A stretch of 64,000 nt of DNA. It comes from Sphingomonas endophytica. GTDB taxonomy: Bacteria; Pseudomonadota; Alphaproteobacteria; Sphingomonadales; Sphingomonadaceae. The translations under genes were made by a program, and so were the position numbers. The stretch spans positions 62,001-126,000 of the forward strand of contig NZ_LDTB01000008.1 in NCBI RefSeq assembly GCF_001476895.1, in the 5' to 3' direction. Below are positions 9,804-17,560 of this stretch, piece after piece; position 1 is the first letter of the stretch, and each line of letters starts with the position of its first letter. Below the pieces are notes generated by a model. The model worked only from the letters and a program-made list of their open reading frames with translations. It made no database searches and was not told the origin of the DNA.

Positions 9804-12128
9804 TCAGGCGGGATTGCCATCGGTGTCGCGCAGCACCTCGCGCCGGCCGACATGGTCGGGGCGGCTGACGACGCCCTCCTTTTCCATCCGCTCGATCAGG
9901 CGCGCGGCGGAGTTGTAGCCGATCCGCAATTGGCGCTGCAGCCACGAGGTCGACGCCTTCTGACTGCCGCAGACGATCGCGACGGCGGCGCGATATTGCT
10001 GGTCCTCGGCCGAATCTTCGCCTGTGGGGGCGCCTTCCAGCGCGAAGCTCTCGGCGGGTTCCTCGGTGACCGACTCGATGTAATCGGGCTGGCCCTGCGC
10101 GCGCCAGTGATCGGTGACGGCGCGCACCTCGTCGTCGCTGACGAACGGACCGTGGACGCGGACGATGCCCTTGCCACCGGGCATGTAGAGCATGTCGCCG
10201 CGCCCCAGCAGCTGCTCCGCGCCCTGTTCGCCCAGGATGGTGCGCGAATCGATCTTACTGGTGACGTGGAAGCTGATGCGGGTGGGCAGATTCGCCTTGA
10301 TAACGCCGGTGATGACGTCGACCGACGGCCGCTGCGTCGCCATGATAAGGTGGATGCCCGCCGCGCGCGCCTTTTGCGCGAGCCGCTGGATCAGGAATTC
10401 GACCTCCTTGCCGGCGGTCATCATCAGGTCGGCCAGCTCGTCGACGATGACGACGATCTGCGGCAGCACGTCGTAGTCGAGCTGCTCCTCCTCGTAGATC
10501 GGCTGGCCGTTCTCGCCATAGCCGGTCTGGACACGGCGGCCGAGCGGGGTGCCCTTGGCGCGCGCCGCGCGGACCTTGTCGTTGAAGCTGGCGAGGCTGC
10601 GGACGCCGACCGACGACATCTGGCGATAGCGGTCCTCCATCGTCTCGACCGCCCATTTGAGGGCGCGCACCGCCTTCGCCGGATCGGTGACGACCGGGGA
10701 GAGCAGGTGCGGGATGTCGTCGTACATGCTCAGTTCGAGCATCTTGGGATCGATCATGATCATCCGGCACTGGTCCGGGGTGAGCCGGTACAGCAGCGAC
10801 AGGATCATGCCGTTCAGGCCGACCGACTTGCCCGAGCCGGTGGTGCCCGCGACCAGCAGGTGCGGCATCGGGGCGAGGTCGGCGATGACGGGATCGCCGG
10901 CGATATTCTTGCCGAGGATGACCGGAAGCTGCGCGGTCTGGTCCTCGAACGCCTGGCTGGCGACGAGTTCGTGGAGCGATACGGTCTCGCGCTTGGTATT
11001 GGGCAGTTCGATGCCGATCACCGAGCGGCCGGGGATGGTCGCGACACGCGCCGAGATCGCCGACATGTTGCGCGCGATATCGTCGGCGAGCGCGATGACG
11101 CGGTTCGCCTTCGTGCCGGGCGCCGGCTCCAGTTCGTACATCGTCACGACCGGGCCGGGCCGGACCTCCGTGATCGCGCCTTGCACCTTGAAGTCGTCGA
11201 GCACGGTTTCGAGCAGGCGGGCGTTGCGCTCCAATCCGGCCTTGTCGATCGGGCCGCCCTGATTGGCGGGGGCGGGGGTGAGCAGGTCGAGGCCGGGCAG
11301 CACGAAGCTGTCGCGCAGATCGAGCCGCTGCTGCGGCTTCGCCGGGGCGGCCGAGGGGGCGAGCGCCCGATCGCTGATGACCGGGGCTGGGCGGTGATCG
11401 GGCTGGGCGACGGCGCGTGGCGCGGGGGTGCGGGTGAGCGCGAATGGCGCATCCTCCTGGTCCTCGTCATCCAGGAAGATGTCGTCGCCCTCGTCGCCGG
11501 CGAACGCCTCTCCGCGCGCGCGCCGCCGCAACAGCGCGGGGGAAGGGGTGAAGCGCGCCAGATCGATCTCCAGGCTCCGTCCCCAGACGATCGCCCCCGC
11601 GATCCCCGTGATCAGGCCGAGCGCGACGATGCTCCACCACGTGACCTGCGCCTGGCCGATCAGATCGACGCCGCCACGGACCGCCGCCACGACGGCCGAG
11701 CCGACGCCGCCGCCCCAGCCGAACGGCAGCGCCGGCACCGCGCCGGGCGCCACGCACGCCAATGCCACCGCCATGAGCGCCACGCCGCCGGCGGTGTGGC
11801 GCAACATCCGCCATCCGTCACCGGTCGGTTGCGATCGCCACAGCCGCAGGCCGACGATCGGCGCGACCGGCAGCAACAGCGCCACCGCCGGACCGAACAG
11901 CGTCAGCGCCAGATCGGCGAACCACGCGCCGGGCACCCCGAGCAGATTGCCCGCCACCCCGCCGGCCGCGGTGTTGAGCGCGGCGTCGCCGGGGCGATAG
12001 CTGGCCAGCGCCACCGCCATCGCGATCGTCAGCGCGAACAGCAGCAGCGCCGCGATCAGCGCCGCACTGCGCAGCGCCCCCGCCTTGACCGTCTCACGCC
12101 ACAGCGGCGCCTCAGCCCGGCTCGCCAT
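9804..12128 (-). CDS. ftsK: DNA translocase FtsK
   Basis: Septal motor that pumps chromosomal DNA and assists dimer resolution. About 774 residues: four hydrophobic N-terminal segments (residues ~20-170), a short Pro/Ala-rich linker (to ~270), the RecA-like motor with Walker A GTTGSGKSVGLNG near residue 430 and Walker B QIVVIVDELADLMM, and the C-terminal winged-helix gamma domain (KASTSWLQRQLRIGYNSAARLIERME) that reads KOPS. The linker is short compared with E. coli FtsK, as is usual in alphaproteobacteria. In-frame TTG and GTG codons precede the chosen ATG; the ATG begins MASRAEAPLWRE. Confidence 0.96.
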   Translation of the reverse strand: MASRAEAPLWRETVKAGALRSAALIAALLLFALTIAMAVALASYRPGDAALNTAAGGVAGNLLGVPGAWFADLALTLFGPAVALLLPVAPIVGLRLWRSQPTGDGWRMLRHTAGGVALMAVALACVAPGAVPALPFGWGGGVGSAVVAAVRGGVDLIGQAQVTWWSIVALGLITGIAGAIVWGRSLEIDLARFTPSPALLRRRARGEAFAGDEGDDIFLDDEDQEDAPFALTRTPAPRAVAQPDHRPAPVISDRALAPSAAPAKPQQRLDLRDSFVLPGLDLLTPAPANQGGPIDKAGLERNARLLETVLDDFKVQGAITEVRPGPVVTMYELEPAPGTKANRVIALADDIARNMSAISARVATIPGRSVIGIELPNTKRETVSLHELVASQAFEDQTAQLPVILGKNIAGDPVIADLAPMPHLLVAGTTGSGKSVGLNGMILSLLYRLTPDQCRMIMIDPKMLELSMYDDIPHLLSPVVTDPAKAVRALKWAVETMEDRYRQMSSVGVRSLASFNDKVRAARAKGTPLGRRVQTGYGENGQPIYEEEQLDYDVLPQIVVIVDELADLMMTAGKEVEFLIQRLAQKARAAGIHLIMATQRPSVDVITGVIKANLPTRISFHVTSKIDSRTILGEQGAEQLLGRGDMLYMPGGKGIVRVHGPFVSDDEVRAVTDHWRAQGQPDYIESVTEEPAESFALEGAPTGEDSAEDQQYRAAVAIVCGSQKASTSWLQRQLRIGYNSAARLIERMEKEGVVSRPDHVGRREVLRDTDGNPA

Positions 12129-12246
12129 CACCAACCCCCAACGATGTCAGAAAAGTACCGCCATATTGTCCGCCCGCCCGCGCGCGACGTCAAGATGCGC
12201 GCGGTGCCCGTTGGCACGCGTTCACGCAGGGGGTAGGGCTGGGCAT

Positions 12247-13464
12247 ATGGACCATGCAGATGTGCTCATTCTCGGTGGCGGGCTGGTCGGCAGCGCGCTT
12301 GGCGTGGCGCTCGATCGTCACGGGCTCTCGTCGATCATCGTCGATCCCGCCGACCCGGCGGTGACGCTGGAGGCCGGGTTCGACGGGCGCGCCTCGGCGG
12401 TCGCCAGCGCCAGCCACAAGATGCTCGACGCGATCGGGGTCGGCGCCGCGCTGCACGGCAAGGGGTGCGAGATACGGCAGATCCGTGTCAGCGACGGGCT
12501 GGCCCTCGGCAAGCTCGACTTCACCCCCGCGCCCGAGGATGCGGCGCTGGGGACGATGTACGAGAATCGGGTGTTGCGCCGCGCGCTCTTTGACGCGGCC
12601 ACCGCCGCGCCACGGGGCGACCTGCGGATGCGGACGCGCGCGACCACGATCACGCGCGACGCGGGCGGGGTGCGTGCGACCTTGTCCTCGGGGGCGACCG
12701 TCACCGCCGACCTGCTGGTCGCGGCCGAGGGGCGCAACTCGCCGACGCGCGACGCCGCCGGGATCAACGTCGCGCGCTGGCAGTATGATCACACCGCGAT
12801 CATCGGGGCGTTCCACCACGAGCGAAGCCACGAGAACGTGGCCTATGAGATCTTCTATCCGGCGGGGCCGTTCGCGCTGCTGCCGCTGCCGGACGATGAG
12901 GCCGGGCATCGCTCGGCGATCGTCTGGACGGTGGCGAGCGAACATGCCGCCGGGATGCTCAAGCTCGGCGATCGCGGTTTCCTGGCTGAGGCGGAGAAGC
13001 GGATGGGCGGCTTTCTGGGGACGCTGTCGAACGCGAGCCCGCGCGCCAGCTATCCGCTCGGTTTCCATCACGCGGCGCGCGTCACCGATACGCGGCTGGT
13101 GCTGGTCGGCGATGCCGCGCACGGTATCCATCCGATCGCGGGGCAGGGGGTCAATCTCGGCTATCGCGACGTCGCGGCGTTGGTCGAGGTGCTGGTCGAG
13201 GGGCGTCGCCTGGGGCTCGACGCGGGCGATGCGCAATTGCTCAAGCGCTATGAGGGGTGGCGCGGGCTCGACACGTTCATGGTCGCCGCCGCCACCGATA
13301 CGCTGACACGGCTGTTCGGCATTCCGGGCAAGGCGGCCAGCGCGGTGCGGCGCTTCGGCATCTCGGCGGTCGATCGCTTCCCGCCGCTCAAGGACCGCTT
13401 CATGGCGGAGGCGCGGGGCGAGAGTGGCGATCTGCCCAAGTTGCTGATGGGGACCACCGTCTGA
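12247..13464 (+). CDS. UbiH/UbiF/COQ6-family FAD monooxygenase (ubiquinone biosynthesis)
   Basis: Flavin-dependent aromatic hydroxylase, 405 residues. The N-terminal dinucleotide motif is VLILGGGLVGSALGVALDRHG, and the family signature VGDAAHGIHPIAGQGVNLGYRD lies near residue 295. Both are typical of ubiquinone ring hydroxylases, probably UbiH-like; which ring position is modified cannot be read from sequence alone. It is divergent from ftsK. The stop shares one base with the start of the following racemase-like gene (TGATG), so the two are probably co-translated, although no pathway link is obvious. Confidence 0.87.
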   Translation: MDHADVLILGGGLVGSALGVALDRHGLSSIIVDPADPAVTLEAGFDGRASAVASASHKMLDAIGVGAALHGKGCEIRQIRVSDGLALGKLDFTPAPEDAALGTMYENRVLRRALFDAATAAPRGDLRMRTRATTITRDAGGVRATLSSGATVTADLLVAAEGRNSPTRDAAGINVARWQYDHTAIIGAFHHERSHENVAYEIFYPAGPFALLPLPDDEAGHRSAIVWTVASEHAAGMLKLGDRGFLAEAEKRMGGFLGTLSNASPRASYPLGFHHAARVTDTRLVLVGDAAHGIHPIAGQGVNLGYRDVAALVEVLVEGRRLGLDAGDAQLLKRYEGWRGLDTFMVAAATDTLTRLFGIPGKAASAVRRFGISAVDRFPPLKDRFMAEARGESGDLPKLLMGTTV

Positions 13465-14156
13465 TGCGAACGGTCGGGCTGATCGGCGGGATGAGCTGGG
13501 AAAGCTCGGCGCATTACTACCGGCTCATCAATCAGGGCGTGCGGGCGGCGGCCGGGGGCGCGCATTCCGCGCCGCTGCTGCTGCTGTCGGTCGACTTCGC
13601 GGAGATCGCCGCGCTTCAGCATGACGGCGACTGGGACGCGCTGGGCGAGCGGATGGCGACGGCGGCCCGCACGCTGGCGGATGCCGGCGCGGAGGCGATC
13701 GTGCTGTGCACCAACACGATGCACAAGGTCGCCGATGCGATCGAGCGCGCGCAGCCGCGCCCCTTGCTGCACATCGCCGATGCGACAGGTGCGGCGATCG
13801 TCGCCGGCGGATATCGACGTGTCGGATTGCTGGGTACGGCCTTCACGATGGAGCAGCCATTCTATCGTGAGCGATTGGCGGCGCGCTTCGGGCTCGATGT
13901 GCTGATCCCCGGCGACGACGATCGAGCCGACGTGCATCGCATCATCTATGACGAGCTGGTGCGCGGGTTGATCCGGGCCGAATCGAGGGCCCGTTATGCG
14001 GGGGTGATCGCACGGCTTGTCGAGCAGGGGGCAGAGGCGATCATCCTCGGCTGTACCGAGATCATGCTGCTGGTCGGGCAGGCCGATTCGCCGGTGCCGT
14101 TGTTCGATACGACCGCCGTCCATGCCGAGGCGGTGGTGGGGTTCGTGACCGGCTGA
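13464..14156 (+). CDS. Aspartate/glutamate racemase family protein
   Basis: PLP-independent amino-acid racemase family, 230 residues. It starts MRTVGLIGGMSWESSAHYYRLIN. The two catalytic cysteines expected for the two-base mechanism are seen in IVLCTNTMHK and ILGCTEIMLL. GLIGGMSWEST-type starts are characteristic of the YgeA/RacX-like subgroup, whose substrate range varies. The start overlaps the upstream hydroxylase stop by one base. The true substrate is not assigned. Confidence 0.88.
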   Translation: MRTVGLIGGMSWESSAHYYRLINQGVRAAAGGAHSAPLLLLSVDFAEIAALQHDGDWDALGERMATAARTLADAGAEAIVLCTNTMHKVADAIERAQPRPLLHIADATGAAIVAGGYRRVGLLGTAFTMEQPFYRERLAARFGLDVLIPGDDDRADVHRIIYDELVRGLIRAESRARYAGVIARLVEQGAEAIILGCTEIMLLVGQADSPVPLFDTTAVHAEAVVGFVTG

Positions 14157-14250
14157 CCGGCTCCGCCAGTTTCGGAGAAGCATCGGTTTCGCAGCATCAG
14201 GGGGGCGCCAGCCTTCCGAGACAAGGCGTCGGTGTGGCAAAGTGGTCGCG

Positions 14251-14940
14251 TCACGCCGCCAGCGGGAAGCGCAACAGCCGATCCGCGACCGCGACCAGCG
14301 CCTCCGCCTTGCCGCCGGTCGCACGCACGATGTCGGGATGCGTCACGTCCAGTCCGCCGGTGAGCGCGCCGAACGCCGGGAAGATCAGCTTCGTCGCGGT
14401 CGCCACGAAACAGCGGCGCGCCACCAACTTGCCGCGCACCCGCACCCGCAGCTTCGGGTGAAAATGGCCCGACATTTCCGGGCGGGGTTCATTCGGCAGC
14501 GCTTCGTGGCGGAGGACGACGCCGTCGACGACCATCTCGTCCGCGACCGATCCCCCGCAGCGGTCGATGTAGTCGCGATCGTGGTTGCCGGTGATCCACG
14601 TCCATTGCGTTTGCGCGGTCAGGCGTGTCAGCAGCGTGCGTGCCGCCTCCGGCAGGCGCTCACACCCGGCGATGTCGTGGAAGCTGTCGCCCAGGCACCA
14701 CACTTCCCGCGCGCCGGTCGCCTCGACCAGCGCCGCGAGTTCGGTCAGCGTCGCGATCGAATCATAGGGCGGCAGCATCTGCCCACGCCCCGCGAACCAG
14801 CTCGCTTTCTCCAGATGCAGATCCGCGACCAGCAAGGCGCCCCGCGCCGGCCAGAACAGCGCGCCCTGCGGTAGCGCGCACCAGTCATGCCCGGCAAAGT
14901 GCAATGCGGCGAACGGAACGGGAACCATGCCGCTCGCCAT
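14251..14940 (-). CDS. pdeM: Ligase-associated DNA-damage endonuclease PdeM (metallophosphoesterase)
   Basis: Calcineurin-like metallophosphoesterase, 229 residues. Metal-binding motifs are in order: LLVADLHLEK, WCLGDSFHD, WITGNHDRDY and MSGHFHPKL. This arrangement and the short FPAFGALTGGLDV tail match PdeM, one of four proteins that usually sit together: an ATP-dependent ligase, an Lhr-type helicase, an MBL exonuclease and PdeM. Here the helicase and exonuclease follow after two unrelated genes, and no ligase is present. A second in-frame ATG at 14928 is an alternative start. Confidence 0.88.
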   Translation of the reverse strand: MASGMVPVPFAALHFAGHDWCALPQGALFWPARGALLVADLHLEKASWFAGRGQMLPPYDSIATLTELAALVEATGAREVWCLGDSFHDIAGCERLPEAARTLLTRLTAQTQWTWITGNHDRDYIDRCGGSVADEMVVDGVVLRHEALPNEPRPEMSGHFHPKLRVRVRGKLVARRCFVATATKLIFPAFGALTGGLDVTHPDIVRATGGKAEALVAVADRLLRFPLAA

Positions 14941-14986
14941 GCCCCAGTGCGATCAGGCGATCAATGCGTGGGGGTGTAACGATCGG

Positions 14987-16384
14987 TCAGCCGGCATAGG
15001 CCTTCACCAGATCGAACAGGTAATCACGCGCATCATACAGGTTCTTGACCCCGATCCGCTCGTTCAGCCCGTGCACCCCGCTGGTCGCGGGATCGATGAA
15101 CGTGCCCGGCACGCCATATACCGGGATGCCGATCGCCTCCAGGAACACGCCGTCGGTCGCCCCCGTCGACATCATCGGCAGGAGCGGCAGGCCGGGAAAG
15201 TGCCTGGCGGCGACCTGCCGCATCGGCTCGATCACCTTGGGGTCGAGCGCCGGGGGCACGGCGGTCGGGCGGATCGGCTGGTTGGCGGTCACCGTCACCT
15301 TCGGCCCGGCCAGCTTCTTCAGCGTCGCCAGCGTGCCGTCGACCGTCTCCCCGGGGAAGATGCGGCAGTTGACGTTCGCCGTCGCGCGCTGGGGCAGCGC
15401 GTTTTCCGCATGGCCGGCATTCACCAGCGTCGCCACGCAGGTGGTGCGCAGCGTCGAGTGCATCACCTTGTCGCGGCTGACGATCGCATCCGCCGCCTTG
15501 TCGGCCGGATCGGCGAGCAGCCGCGTGATCGCACCGCCGACATCGCCGCCCATCCGCGATGCGCTGGCACTGAAATACGCGCGCGTGGTGTCGGTGAAGC
15601 GGATCGGGAATTCATATCCCTGCACCGCCTTGATCGCGTCGGCGAGCTCGTAGATCGCATTGTCGGGCGTGGGCGCGGAGCTGTGGCCGCCGGGATTGGT
15701 CGCGACGAAGGTGAAATTCTGCGCGGCCTTCTCGCCGACCTGCACCGCCAGCAACTGCCGCTTGCCGTTCGTGTCGAGCCGGCCGCCGCCACCCTCGTTC
15801 AGCGCAAAGTCGGCGGCGATCAGGTCGGGGCGATGCTGCGCCAGCCATTGCGCGCCGTTGAAGGCGAAGGTCGTCTCCTCGCCGCACGTCAGCGCCAGCT
15901 TGATCGTGCGCTTGGGGCGATAGCCCTGCTGGCGGAAGCGCACCATCGCGTCGGCCCAGATCGCGGACATCGCCTTGTCGTCGACCGCGCCGCGCGCGTA
16001 ATAATAGCCGCCTTCCTCGACCAGCGTGAAGGGATCGCGCGCCCAGTCCTCGCGCTTGGCGGCGACGACGTCGAGGTGGCCGAGCAGCAGGATCGGCTTC
16101 GCCGCCGGATCGCTGCCCTTCAGCACCGCGACGATGCCGCCGTCCCTGGGGTGATCGGGGACCGAGAAATAGGTGATGTCGCCGTCGGCGAACCCTGCGG
16201 CCTTCAGGCGGGCGCCGACCTGCGCCGCGGCCTGGGTGCAGCTGCCGACGTTCACGACCGTGTTGGTTTCCACCATCTCCTTGTAGAGATCGAAGAACGC
16301 TTTCTGGTCCGGGCGGGCCTGCGCGGCTGCCGGCGATGCGCCCAGCGTGGTCATCATTGCTGCTGCGAGCGCTGCCTTATGCAT
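14987..16384 (-). CDS. Secreted M20-family metallopeptidase
   Basis: Zinc peptidase/deacylase, 465 residues. The N-terminus MHKAALAAAMMTTLGASPAA with AQA is a signal peptide for export. Zinc-site motifs are LLGHLDVVAAKRED, YYARGAVDDKAMSA and LTCGEETTFAF (the catalytic Glu pair). The lid/dimerisation domain follows (GGHSSAPTPDNAIYELADAI). The ATG at 16384 is preceded by GGAGAGGATAGGG, a good ribosome-binding site; an ATG 18 nt further upstream is less likely. It lies inside the DNA-repair cluster between pdeM and the helicase, so it appears to be an insertion into that gene set. Confidence 0.9.
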   Translation of the reverse strand: MHKAALAAAMMTTLGASPAAAQARPDQKAFFDLYKEMVETNTVVNVGSCTQAAAQVGARLKAAGFADGDITYFSVPDHPRDGGIVAVLKGSDPAAKPILLLGHLDVVAAKREDWARDPFTLVEEGGYYYARGAVDDKAMSAIWADAMVRFRQQGYRPKRTIKLALTCGEETTFAFNGAQWLAQHRPDLIAADFALNEGGGGRLDTNGKRQLLAVQVGEKAAQNFTFVATNPGGHSSAPTPDNAIYELADAIKAVQGYEFPIRFTDTTRAYFSASASRMGGDVGGAITRLLADPADKAADAIVSRDKVMHSTLRTTCVATLVNAGHAENALPQRATANVNCRIFPGETVDGTLATLKKLAGPKVTVTANQPIRPTAVPPALDPKVIEPMRQVAARHFPGLPLLPMMSTGATDGVFLEAIGIPVYGVPGTFIDPATSGVHGLNERIGVKNLYDARDYLFDLVKAYAG

Positions 16385-16457
16385 CCCTATCCTCTCCGTC
16401 ATTGCGATCACCGTTCGCAGCGAAGTGATGGGGGCGCAATCATGGAGGCGATATTTT

Positions 16458-16587
16458 GTTCGCGCAGAGGCGCAGAGGCGCAGAGAGGACGCGCGCTCGG
16501 CGGTCGGGAGACAGGATTGCGGCCGATGATCTGTCTCCCGATCGCCACGTACACCACCTCTCTGCGCCTCCGCGCCTCTGCGCGAAC
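16458..16587. repeat. Intergenic inverted repeat, copy A
   Basis: Left arm 16458-16488 (GTTCGCGCAGAGGCGCAGAG, then more GCGCAGAG units) pairs with right arm 16557-16587, which ends CCTCTGCGCGAAC. Inside, a second hairpin is formed by CGGGAGACAG (16505-16514) and CTGTCTCCCG (16531-16540). The right arm ends five bases from the stop codon of the aspartyl protease. Related copies are at 44466-44594 and 56311-56407. Confidence 0.8.
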
Positions 16588-16592
16588 GACAC

Positions 16593-17519
16593 CTAGAACG
16601 CCGCCGCCCGCCGCGCATCCTTCGGCAAGAGCAACCGCAACTCGCGCCGCGCGAAATCGATCTGCACCCGCCGGAACAGTCGCAGCGCGTCCATGCCGAG
16701 AAGCAGCGCGGGTTTCCCTTCCAGCCCGAACGCCTTGAACGGCGGCGCATCGGCGAAGGCGACCGGCAGCGAATGGATCGTTGCGCTGCCCAGTGTCATG
16801 CCGGGCACCAGCGCGAACTCGGTCGTGATCTGGTCCCCCAGCACGCTGGTGAAGATCGCCGGCTCGCCCGCCTTGCGCCGGCTGAGCAGGCGGCGCAGCG
16901 CGAGGTTGCCGAGGCTGACGCTGGTGCCGGTGTCGAGCACGACGCGCACCCGCCGGCCGGCGACGGTGGCGTTGGTGACGACCAGTTGCCCGAACAGGCT
17001 GCGCGCGCGCACCACGATCTCACCCGGTTCGGTGCGCGGCGGCTTGTGGCCCACCGCCGGGGTGACGGTCATGCGTTGCCGGTCGAAGTCGATCGTCAGC
17101 GCGTGATCCTGCATCGTGTCGATGCCGAGGATGCCGAGCGCGCCGAGATTCTGCGCCTCCAGCGCGGGCGCCTCGACCCGCCGCGCGCCCAGCGAACTGA
17201 CCGACAGCGAAGGGACGATCACCGTTCCCACCGCGCTGGTGCCGGTGATCGCGGTCAACCGCACGCGCGGGCCGGGCGGCAGACCCAGCCGCGCGGCGAG
17301 CTGGCGCGAGATGACGCTTCGCTGCGCCCCGGTATCGATGATGAAGGCGAACGGCCCGGCACCGGCGATCCGTACCGGGACGGTCATGCGGTCCTCATGG
17401 TCGAGAAAGGCCAGATCGTCGCTAGCGGGGGCAGGGGCGGGCGCAGCGGGCGGCGTTGCCTCCTGCGCGGCGGCAGGCAACGCGGCACACGCCAGCAACA
17501 GCGCGAAAAGCCTCTCCAT
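16593..17519 (-). CDS. Secreted retropepsin-like aspartyl protease
   Basis: 308 residues with a cleavable signal peptide (MERLFALLLACAALPAAAQE) and a Pro/Ala linker. Two aspartyl-protease active-site motifs are visible: FIIDTGAQRSVIS near residue 58 and VVLDTGTSVSLGN near residue 191. One polypeptide may therefore form the complete two-lobed active site. Each lobe also has hydrophobic-hydrophobic-Gly segments (ALGILGIDT, ALLLGMDALRLF). The target is probably periplasmic and unknown. It sits 42 bp downstream of the helicase gene on the same strand and probably shares its transcript. Confidence 0.87.
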   Translation of the reverse strand: MERLFALLLACAALPAAAQEATPPAAPAPAPASDDLAFLDHEDRMTVPVRIAGAGPFAFIIDTGAQRSVISRQLAARLGLPPGPRVRLTAITGTSAVGTVIVPSLSVSSLGARRVEAPALEAQNLGALGILGIDTMQDHALTIDFDRQRMTVTPAVGHKPPRTEPGEIVVRARSLFGQLVVTNATVAGRRVRVVLDTGTSVSLGNLALRRLLSRRKAGEPAIFTSVLGDQITTEFALVPGMTLGSATIHSLPVAFADAPPFKAFGLEGKPALLLGMDALRLFRRVQIDFARRELRLLLPKDARRAAAF

Positions 17520-17560
17520 CGCCGCAGGTTACGCCGCGCCCGCGCGCGACGCCAGCGCGA

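Noticed and set aside
9852-12236. A 794-codon open frame on the plus strand opposite ftsK
   Set aside because: It is antisense to a certain gene, has no motif or ribosome-binding site and is rich in Arg/Asp/Gly from high-GC codon shadowing.
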